DNA from: Vicinamibacterales bacterium
Lineage (GTDB): Bacteria; Acidobacteriota; Vicinamibacteria; Vicinamibacterales; 2-12-FULL-66-21
Length of the DNA stretch: 64,000 nt
NCBI GenBank assembly: GCA_035699745.1
Contig: DASSPH010000067.1
Span: 124,001 to 188,000 of the forward strand
Reading direction: 5' to 3'
Positions 16,767 through 23,662 of the stretch are shown piece after piece; position 1 is the first letter of the stretch; every line of letters begins with the position of its first letter. The translations under genes and the position numbers were made by a program. The notes under the pieces were generated by a model, which saw only the letters and a list, made by a program, of their open reading frames with translations, did not search any database and had not been told where the DNA came from.

Positions 16767-17780
16767 TTACTTGCGAACGTCGAATCGCCGGGGGTCGATC
16801 TTTGCGTTGATGCGATAGCGGTCGAACGTCGTTTCCTCGGTGGTTTCCGTGCCGGTGGCGCGGCGGATCCGGAAGGGGAGCTGCAGGCCGTCCACCTCGC
16901 GATACTCGGCGAAGTACATCCGGAACTCGGGCCGCGGTGCTCCGGGCGCCGCGCCGGGCGCGCCTTGCGGAGCGGCGCCTGCCGGCGGCGCTCCGGTGGG
17001 TGCCGTTCCCGCTGGTGGCCGGCCCGCTGGTGCCGCCCCCGCCGGCGGCGCTCCCGCCGGGGGCGCTCCCGCGGGCGCGCCCGAGCCCGCCGCCGGGGGA
17101 GCCCCTCGCGTCCCCGGCGCCGTACTTCCGGGTGGCGCGGCTGGCCCCGCACCTCCGGGACCTCGGCCCGGCCCGCCCCCGCGGGCGGGGGGCGCCGGCT
17201 GCTGCCAGGTCACCATGATCGGCAGATGCGTCTCGCTGTTGATGAAGTAGCGCAGCGTGAAGTTATCGGGTCCCTTGGCGTCGACCACATCGGCCTTCCC
17301 CTGCGGCGCCTCCGCCTGCCCGACGTAGGTGAAGGTCAGCGGGTACGAGGGGAACGACCCAGCGAACATCCCGAGCGCCAGCCGGGCGAAATCCTGCTTC
17401 AGCTGAGTCACACGAGCCTTGCGCGCCGGGTCCGGCATTGGCGCCGGCGGGAGGGGATCCACCAGCAGATCGTCGCCGGCGAACCCGGACGCGGTCGGCC
17501 CGCTTTCCTGCGCCGGGATTTCGTCCTTGCGCAGATACTTGTCCGGCAACTCCACGAAGATTTCGAATTCGATGGGGACGAGGTTCTCACCCCGCACCTG
17601 CCGTGTTCGGCCCTGCGCGGTGAACGATTTGACGGCGGCGAGCTTCTTTTCGCCGCCCAGCGCCTGCCGGGCCGCCGCGATCACGCTCGCCGCGTCCTTC
17701 GTCTGCGCCTCGGCGGGCGGCAGCCCGGCCAGCCCAAGCGCCGCGATGGCCACGGCGGTACTGTGTGCGAATCCGCGCAT
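16767..17780 (-). CDS. Secreted protein with Pro/Ala/Gly-rich linker, partner of the Oar-like receptor
   Basis: A 337-residue exported protein with signal peptide (AVAIAALGLAGLPPAEAQ). A globular N-terminal part (about 25-205) resembles LolA/outer-membrane-lipoprotein-sorting folds in pattern (FTAQGRTRQVRGENL, LPDKYLRKDE), but that is weak. A low-complexity stretch of about 90 residues built from GAPPAGA/PAG units follows, then a short C-terminal domain (FRMYFAEYREVDGLQLPFRI) that seems to complete the fold. The ATG at 17780 is preferred because GAGGGGGAG lies upstream and a signal peptide follows; the frame is open further upstream. The low-complexity insert is encoded by very GC-rich DNA and may vary in length. 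Confidence 0.8.
   Translation of the reverse strand: MRGFAHSTAVAIAALGLAGLPPAEAQTKDAASVIAAARQALGGEKKLAAVKSFTAQGRTRQVRGENLVPIEFEIFVELPDKYLRKDEIPAQESGPTASGFAGDDLLVDPLPPAPMPDPARKARVTQLKQDFARLALGMFAGSFPSYPLTFTYVGQAEAPQGKADVVDAKGPDNFTLRYFINSETHLPIMVTWQQPAPPARGGGPGRGPGGAGPAAPPGSTAPGTRGAPPAAGSGAPAGAPPAGAPPAGAAPAGRPPAGTAPTGAPPAGAAPQGAPGAAPGAPRPEFRMYFAEYREVDGLQLPFRIRRATGTETTEETTFDRYRINAKIDPRRFDVRK
16961..17190. repeat. GC-rich low-complexity DNA encoding the PAG repeat
   Basis: Imperfect tandem units encode GAPPAG, GAAPAG and GRPPAG on the minus strand. The same bases stay open in several other frames, which explains the shadow reading frames here. Confidence 0.7.
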
Positions 17781-17871
17781 TCGTACGCTCCCCCTCGAAG
17801 GCGTAACTGTCGGTCTTAGACGTGTCCAGCCTGAATTCAGTTGGACCCTGCCGATCCAGGAGTAATTCGAT

Positions 17872-19281
17872 CTAACGGGCGGGAAAGTTCCGGACGATCG
17901 CGTCGGACTTGATCCAGACGGGGCCGTCCTGCACGGCATTGCACTCGTTGCGGGAGGCCCAGCGCCACATCGCGTCGAGGATGATGACCTGGCTCATGGC
18001 CCCTTCGCGCGCGATCTCGTTCACCGGCGTGCCCGGCCGCATCACGTCCTTCGGGCCGCAGGCCTCGCGCGTGCCGGCCGCGTCCAGGAACACCTGCACG
18101 TCGTCGCGCACGACGATCGGGCGGTAGTACTGCTCGTCGCCGGTAATCGCCGCGTAGAACGCGTCCAGATAGGCGCGGGCGATCTCGCGCCCCTTGTCGT
18201 CGACCCCGGCGCCGTCGAGCGCGGCGTACGCCGCGGTCTTCCGTTCGATGAAGTGCCGGCGTTCGCCGTCGAGCTGCGCCCGCGGGAAGAGGGATCGCGT
18301 GCGCTGCACCTGACTCAGGACTTCGATCTCGATCTCGGACTTCGACGGCACGAACGCGCGGTTCCACACCTTGTCGAACCAGGTGTGGCGGCCGACGACC
18401 ATGCCGGCGAGATCGAAGTCCTTCATCAGCAGCGATGTCCGCCCGCCGCCGCGATCGAACGCGACCACGTTCCACAGCGGCTTCGGTTCGTTGCACCGGT
18501 AGATGTCGTCCGGAGAGAATTTCAGGCACCAGTCGAAGTTGCCGATCATCGCCTCCGCGAAGGCGATCCGCGCGGCGTCCGCGCCGGCGCCTCTGACCGC
18601 GACGTTGCCGAACGCCTCGAGCGGTATCTCCGCCGTCCCTCCCACCCGGGCCATCGCATCGTCGTCGTCTTCGAGGAGCAGCGCATGGCGTTCGAGCGGC
18701 GGCTGCGCGCCGTCGATGTAGGTGATGCGCGCCGGGCGAGTGCGCAGCGTGGGCGCCTCGACCGCGCGCAGCAGATCGTAGACGAGCGATTCGCGGAGCG
18801 GCGACTTCTCGTTGGCGAGACGGCCGTACTTCGGACTGAGCTCGTGATCGGCGGCCTCGCCGCAGTGGCTGCCGATCTTGATCGAGCCGGCACCCTTCAG
18901 CTTGAGCTTCAGCTTGGGAAAGGTGCACTCCGTTTCCCGCCTGCTGGTATGTCCACGGACCGACACCGCGACGTCTGTGAGTACAACTTCCGCTCCGGAC
19001 GTCCGATCTTTGAACTTCACGGTGCCCGGCACCGCGACGTCCTCGTCTTCGAGACCGGTCTCGAACAGACGCTCGAGCGGGGCTTCGAGCGTCAGCGCAA
19101 CGGGCCCGGTGCCGTCGAGCAGGCGCTCCAGTCTGGCGGGCTCGGCGGCTGGCTGCGGTGTGCCGGCCGCGGGCGCGGCAGGAACACCCGGCACCGTCGG
19201 CGGCGCCGGCGGATTCGGCTGCTGTGGAAGAGCTGCGCCCAGCAGAACGGTCGAGACGACGAGCGCTGCACGGACCAGCAT
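17872..19281 (-). CDS. CotH-like secreted protein (putative atypical kinase)
   Basis: A 469-residue exported protein: signal peptide (MLVRAALVVSTVLLGAALP), a Pro/Ala linker, then a domain resembling CotH spore-coat kinases. The correspondences are VSVRGHTSRRETECTFPKL (CotH RGNSS-PKK block), SPLRESLVYDLLRAV (R-KLAYDL block), GNFDWCLKFSPDDIY (N-D block) and LLMKDFDLAG (DFD metal-binding block). CotH proteins phosphorylate Ser in secreted or coat proteins. The match is by pattern only and the domain is divergent, so catalytic activity is uncertain. Eight cysteines in the mature part suit an exported protein. The neighbouring ADOP gene ends 51 bases upstream on the same strand. Confidence 0.6.
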   Translation of the reverse strand: MLVRAALVVSTVLLGAALPQQPNPPAPPTVPGVPAAPAAGTPQPAAEPARLERLLDGTGPVALTLEAPLERLFETGLEDEDVAVPGTVKFKDRTSGAEVVLTDVAVSVRGHTSRRETECTFPKLKLKLKGAGSIKIGSHCGEAADHELSPKYGRLANEKSPLRESLVYDLLRAVEAPTLRTRPARITYIDGAQPPLERHALLLEDDDDAMARVGGTAEIPLEAFGNVAVRGAGADAARIAFAEAMIGNFDWCLKFSPDDIYRCNEPKPLWNVVAFDRGGGRTSLLMKDFDLAGMVVGRHTWFDKVWNRAFVPSKSEIEIEVLSQVQRTRSLFPRAQLDGERRHFIERKTAAYAALDGAGVDDKGREIARAYLDAFYAAITGDEQYYRPIVVRDDVQVFLDAAGTREACGPKDVMRPGTPVNEIAREGAMSQVIILDAMWRWASRNECNAVQDGPVWIKSDAIVRNFPAR

Positions 19282-19332
19282 CGAACCAACGGCGATGCGA
19301 GTCCGCTGCCAACTGCCGGCCGGCCGCGGCCG

Positions 19333-22041
19333 CTACTGCGCCCTAAGCGCAACCATAGGGTCCACCGACGCCGCGCGGCGGGCCGGCATCAGGCAGGCGA
19401 GGACGGCGACCAGCAACAGCGCAGCGACCACGCCGATGTAGGTGAACACGTCGGTCGGAACCGTGTCGACGAGCAGCGTGAGCGGCGGCGGCGTGGGCCC
19501 GGCGCTCGCCGGCGGCGCCTCGAAGATGACGGAGCCGAGCACCCGCGTCAGCGCGAGCGCCCCGGCGAGTCCGATCCCGAGGCCGATGGTCACGAGCTGC
19601 AGTCCCTCGCGGAGCACCATCGTCAGCACGCCGGCGCGAGGGGCGCCGAGCGCCATCCTGATGCCGAACTCCTGCGTGCGCTGGTTCACCGAGAAGGCGA
19701 TCACGCCGGCGATTCCCGCGGCAGTGATGACCAGCGCGAGGAACCCGAACATGCCGATCAGCGCCACGACGACGCGGCGCGGCGCGAGCCCCTCCGATCG
19801 CACCTCGGCGAGCGTTCGGAAGTTCTCCACCGGCAGATCGCGGTCATGCGTCTGCGAAACCGCCTTGATGTTCCGCACGGCGTCTTCGATCGGCAGCTTG
19901 GACTGGATCACCCACGTGGTGTTCAGGTTCGCGGTCTGGGCCACCGGAACGTAGACCTCCGCCGCCGGTGCGCGATCGAGCTGCTGCCGCACGTCGGCGA
20001 CGACGCCGACGATCGTGCGGAACTGGCCCGGCCCGCCTCCGGCGATGCGCGTGCCGATCGGATCTTCGTTGGGCCAGAACAGCCTGGCCGCAGACTGGTT
20101 CACGATCGCGACGCCGGTGGAGGTGAGCGTGTCCGACGCGGCGAACGATCGTCCGGCCGCGATCGACTGACCGAGCGTGCGGAAGTAGTCGGGCGTCGCG
20201 AATCGCACGTTGATCTGCGGGGGCTGCACGCCGGGCGGCAACGGCCGGCCGTCCCTGACGAGCCCCTGCGGGAACGGGTCGATCTCGTTCAGCGGGAACG
20301 TGCCGCCGCCGGCGACGGCGATCACGCCCGGAATGGAACCGAGGCGGCGTTCGTACTCCGTCCAGTACCCGGCGATCTTCGCGCGCCGCTCGGCCGGCGG
20401 CAGCGTCAGCGGGAACTTGTCGAAGCTCATGTAAGCGCCGTAGGAGATCAGATTCTCGGTCTTGATGCCGGGATCGATCCGCTGCACGTTGAGGAGGCTG
20501 CGCAGCGTCAGGCCGGCGGCGATCAGCAGCATGAACGACGCGCTGACCTGCGCGACGATCAGCACGCTGCGCACCCGCTGGCTGGAGTGGCTGGAGCGGC
20601 CTCCTTCGCGGAGCGCCGGGGCCACGTCGATGCGGCGCGCGAACGCCGGGATCGAGCCGAAGATCAGTCCGGTCAGCACGGACACGCCGAGGGTGAAGAA
20701 GAGCACCGTCAGGTCGATCGAGATCTCGTTGGCCCGGGACGTGAAGCGGCCGGCGAAATTGACCAGCAACCGCAGCGAGAGGGCAGAGAGGACCAGGCCG
20801 AGCACGCCGCCGCACAGCGCCAGCACCAGGCTTTCGGTCAGCAGCTGCCGCAGCAGCCGCCCGCGCGTCGCGCCGAGCGCGGCGCGGACCGAGATCTCCC
20901 GCTCGCGACGGACCATCCGCGCCAGCAGCAGGTTGGCGATCGAGGCGCACACGATCAGCAGGACGAATCCCGCGGTTCCCAGCAGCACCCACAGCGTCGT
21001 GGTGAAGTTCCGCGTCAGTTCCGTCTTGAGCGGAATACCTGCGGCCTTGAACCCGCTGTCGGGATAGAAGCCCTTGTAATCGGTCTGCAGCCGCGCCGCG
21101 ACCAGATCGAGATCGGCCTGCGCCTTGGCGAGCGTCACCTCGGGACGGACGCGCGCGAACGCGGTGAGCATCCGGCCGCGGCGGTTCGCGATCAGGCTGG
21201 GACTGGATCGGAACGGGCACGCCGACGACGGCATGTAGATGTCGACTTCCAGCGGATACTGCGGCACCGGCGGCATCACGCCGATCACCGTGTGCGGCCT
21301 GTCGTTCATCCGGAACGTCTGCCCGACCACGCTGCGGTCGCCGCCGAAGCTGCGCTCCCAGTACTTGTAGCCGAGGACGAGGACGGCGGGAGCGCCCGGC
21401 GCGTCGTCGGCGGCGACGAACGTCCGGCCGTGCAGCGGCGTGACGCCCAGCACGTCGAAGTAATTGGCCGACACCACGCCGGTCGACAGACGCTCCGGCT
21501 CGGCGCGGCCGAGCAGGTTGAAGAACATGTTGTGGAACTCGACCACGCCGCTGAGCGACTGCGCCTGCCGGTAGTCGTCCATCTCCTTCGGCGAGAAGCC
21601 GAAGTCATTGGCGACCGGATCGCTCTGGCCGTGGTGCAGCACGACCAGCTTGTCGCCGTCCTGGTAGGGCAGCGGCCGCAGGAGCACGCCGTTGACGACG
21701 CTGAAGATGGCGGTGTTGGCGCCGATGCCGAGCGCCATGGTGACGATGATGACCAGGGCGAAGCCGGGATTGCGCCGGAGACTGCGGACGCCGTAGCGGA
21801 TGTCCTGCGCGGCGACCTCGACGAAGCGGGAGAGCCAGCTGTCGCGGACGTCGTCCTTGACGGCGTCCATCGTGCCGAACACGCGCTGCGCCTCGCGCCG
21901 GGCGGCGTCGGGCGGCATGCCTTTCGCGAGGTTCTGCTCGATCAGCATGTCGAGGTGGTAGCGCAGCTCGGTATCGAGCTCGCGCTCGAGGCGCGCCCGC
22001 TTGAACAGCGACGAGAGGCGGACGGAGAGATGACGGAACAT
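19333..22041 (-). CDS. ADOP-type ABC transporter permease (MacB/FtsX-like)
   Basis: A 902-residue orphan permease. The ATG at 22041 follows GGAGGG and gives a normal permease prefix (LERELDTELRYHLDMLIEQN, PDAARREAQRVFG). TM1 is in MALGIGANTAIFSVVNGVLL; a MacB-like periplasmic domain follows, then FtsX helices with ASIANLLLARMVRREREISV, a second periplasmic domain and a terminal FtsX domain ending in ARRAASVDPMVALRAQ. No ATPase gene is adjacent. It begins 20 bases after the stop of a PadR gene on the same strand, forming a PadR-permease cassette. Confidence 0.92.
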   Translation of the reverse strand: MFRHLSVRLSSLFKRARLERELDTELRYHLDMLIEQNLAKGMPPDAARREAQRVFGTMDAVKDDVRDSWLSRFVEVAAQDIRYGVRSLRRNPGFALVIIVTMALGIGANTAIFSVVNGVLLRPLPYQDGDKLVVLHHGQSDPVANDFGFSPKEMDDYRQAQSLSGVVEFHNMFFNLLGRAEPERLSTGVVSANYFDVLGVTPLHGRTFVAADDAPGAPAVLVLGYKYWERSFGGDRSVVGQTFRMNDRPHTVIGVMPPVPQYPLEVDIYMPSSACPFRSSPSLIANRRGRMLTAFARVRPEVTLAKAQADLDLVAARLQTDYKGFYPDSGFKAAGIPLKTELTRNFTTTLWVLLGTAGFVLLIVCASIANLLLARMVRREREISVRAALGATRGRLLRQLLTESLVLALCGGVLGLVLSALSLRLLVNFAGRFTSRANEISIDLTVLFFTLGVSVLTGLIFGSIPAFARRIDVAPALREGGRSSHSSQRVRSVLIVAQVSASFMLLIAAGLTLRSLLNVQRIDPGIKTENLISYGAYMSFDKFPLTLPPAERRAKIAGYWTEYERRLGSIPGVIAVAGGGTFPLNEIDPFPQGLVRDGRPLPPGVQPPQINVRFATPDYFRTLGQSIAAGRSFAASDTLTSTGVAIVNQSAARLFWPNEDPIGTRIAGGGPGQFRTIVGVVADVRQQLDRAPAAEVYVPVAQTANLNTTWVIQSKLPIEDAVRNIKAVSQTHDRDLPVENFRTLAEVRSEGLAPRRVVVALIGMFGFLALVITAAGIAGVIAFSVNQRTQEFGIRMALGAPRAGVLTMVLREGLQLVTIGLGIGLAGALALTRVLGSVIFEAPPASAGPTPPPLTLLVDTVPTDVFTYIGVVAALLLVAVLACLMPARRAASVDPMVALRAQ

Positions 22042-22061
22042 CGGACTGCCCTCCGGGATGT

Positions 22062-22391
22062 TCAGAGTCCGGCAAGCACGCGCGCGACGGCGGTGGAAAG
22101 GCGTTCCCAGGTCTTCGTCTCTTCCGCGAGCTGCCTGCGGCCGTCCCGCGTGAGCTGATAGAACTTCGCCTGCCGGTTGTTTTCCGAGCTGCCCCATTCC
22201 GCCGCGATCAGCCCCTGCTGCTCGAGCCGGTGCAGCGCGGGGTACAACGACCCCTGGTTCACCTGCAGCACGTCTTTCGAGAGCTGCTGGATCCGCTGCG
22301 AGATGCCCCACCCGTGCATCGGTTCACCCGAGAGCGTCCGCAGGATCAACAGATCCAGCGTGCCCTGGAGCAGGTCTGATTTGGGCGCCAT
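22062..22391 (-). CDS. PadR-family transcriptional regulator
   Basis: A 109-residue short PadR protein: helix-turn-helix with LDLLILRTLSGEPMHGWGI, then NQGSLYPALHRLEQQGLIAAEW, a wing (RQAKFYQLTRDGRRQL) and a C-terminal helix. The ATG at 22391 (MAPKSD) has GGAGG 6 bases upstream. The promoter reads TTGACA-17 bases-TACCCT on the minus strand (22459-22431). The Shine-Dalgarno site sits in the loop of a GAACAT/ATGTTC inverted repeat, so autoregulation of transcription or translation is plausible. The downstream gene is an ADOP permease. Confidence 0.92.
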   Translation of the reverse strand: MAPKSDLLQGTLDLLILRTLSGEPMHGWGISQRIQQLSKDVLQVNQGSLYPALHRLEQQGLIAAEWGSSENNRQAKFYQLTRDGRRQLAEETKTWERLSTAVARVLAGL

Positions 22392-22459
22392 GAACATCCT
22401 CCAATGTTCTTCCTGTCGTCGGTCGACAAGAGGGTAGTGCGGCTCTTGTAGAGTGTCAA
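22392..22459 (-). promoter_or_regulatory. Promoter and operator-like repeats of the PadR gene
   Basis: On the minus strand TTGACA (22459-22454) and TACCCT (22436-22431) are 17 bases apart. Downstream, TGTCG/CGACA form a small inverted repeat, and GAACAT (22409-22404) and ATGTTC (22397-22392) flank a 6-base centre that contains the GGAGG ribosome-binding site. Confidence 0.6.
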
Positions 22460-22460
22460 G

Positions 22461-22560
22461 GGGAATCTGGGAATTTGGAAATTTGGAAATGTGGGAATTT
22501 GGAAATGTGAAATGTGCGAATGCCGAATGCGAGATTTCCACATTTCCAGATTTCCAAATC
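22461..22560. repeat. AT-rich imperfect inverted repeat built from GGAAATNTG units
   Basis: The left half (22471-22509) is made of tandem GGAAAT/GGAATTTG units. The right half (22529-22560) is close to its reverse complement (GATTTCCACATTTCCAGATTTCC type). A long stem with a loop near 22510-22530 could form. The composition contrasts sharply with the GC-rich surroundings. It lies between divergent genes, just upstream of the PadR -35 box. Confidence 0.75.
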
Positions 22561-22600
22561 CGCTTGGCTAAATCCTGATTTGGTGGTTCACTTCGGGGCC

Positions 22601-23662
22601 ATGACTCGCGGCTGGGTGACGTCGGGCGTGCTGCTGGCCATGGTCTGCGCGGCCACGGGGGCGTGGGCGCAGGAGCGGCGCTGGGAGGTCGAGGTCTACG
22701 GCGGGCTGGTCGCCGCGGCGACGGCGAGCGACGGCCGGCAGACGCTGCCGCGGCCCGGCGCGGCGATCGCGACGTCGACCCCGCTCTTCCCGAGCCGCGA
22801 GGTGCCGTCGTGGTTCTTCGGCGACGGCGCGGCGCTGCTCGACGCGGTCAATGCCGCGTTCGAGGGACCGTCGCGAATGGTGCCCCTCGATCCGCTGTTC
22901 GCGGCCGTGAAGCCGGGCCGGACCGGGGCCGGCGGCGTCAGGGTGCGGCGTTCGACCTCCGCGTCGGCGTCGCTGGAGCTCGCGGTCGACTTCCTCGGGG
23001 CGGCGCCGGTTGCTCCCGGGGATCTGGCCGCGATCGTGGACGCCTCTCGCCACTCGTTCGCCAGCACCTTCACCGAGCTGCTGCGAACCGGGCCGTTCAC
23101 CGGTGTCGTGGTCGACGCCGCCGGGGAGGCCGAGAGCGGCACCCGCCGCGAGATTGCCGCGACCGCCGCATTCAACACCGATCTCGGCGCGCTGGGATCC
23201 GTGATCCCCTATCTGACGTTGGGCGGCGGGATCGTGACGGGCACCGGTTCGCCGTCCGCGACACTGTCCGGCCGGTACCGCTTTGCGGTGCTCGATCAGG
23301 TGCCGATCGACGAAAGCGACCGCGTCACGATCGCCTTCGAGCGGCCGCTCACGTTCGCGGGCGTCGTCGGCGGGGGGGTGCGGCGCCGGATCTCCGACCG
23401 CTGGGGTTTCCGCCTCGACGTTCGCGCCTTGCTCGGTCCCGACGCGACGCGCGTGCGCGTCAGCACGGAGCCGTCCAGCCGGCGCGGCTCGCCTGCCGGC
23501 TTCGTCGAGTCGTTCACCAATCCGGCGATTCAGTTCAGCAACGACCCGTCACTCGGGCGGCGCTCCTCGCTCAGCGCGCCGCCGCTCGAGCGGGTGACGG
23601 TGTTCGACGGCGGCTTCCAGAGCCGGACCGTCGTCGCGTTCGGAGTATCGCGGCGGTTCTAG
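22601..23662 (+). CDS. Exported protein of unknown function, possible outer-membrane beta-barrel
   Basis: A 353-residue protein with a signal peptide (TSGVLLAMVCAATGAWAQ). The mature part alternates polar and hydrophobic residues and ends in VVAFGVSRRF with a terminal Phe, typical of an outer-membrane barrel. VRRRISDRWGFRLDVRALLG is a common barrel-type strand pair. No named domain is recognised. The ATG at 22601 was chosen because it starts the signal peptide; the frame is open upstream through the AT-rich repeat, which is not coding-like. The stop overlaps the 3' end of the convergent propeller gene by 4 bases. Confidence 0.75.
   Translation: MTRGWVTSGVLLAMVCAATGAWAQERRWEVEVYGGLVAAATASDGRQTLPRPGAAIATSTPLFPSREVPSWFFGDGAALLDAVNAAFEGPSRMVPLDPLFAAVKPGRTGAGGVRVRRSTSASASLELAVDFLGAAPVAPGDLAAIVDASRHSFASTFTELLRTGPFTGVVVDAAGEAESGTRREIAATAAFNTDLGALGSVIPYLTLGGGIVTGTGSPSATLSGRYRFAVLDQVPIDESDRVTIAFERPLTFAGVVGGGVRRRISDRWGFRLDVRALLGPDATRVRVSTEPSSRRGSPAGFVESFTNPAIQFSNDPSLGRRSSLSAPPLERVTVFDGGFQSRTVVAFGVSRRF

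Noticed and set aside
18253-22158. A 1301-codon plus-strand frame antisense to the CotH-like and ADOP genes
   Set aside because: Same mirror-frame composition, no domain, and both opposing genes have clear family motifs. Similar long frames at 31435-34953 (+) and 44859-47933 (-) were rejected for the same reason.
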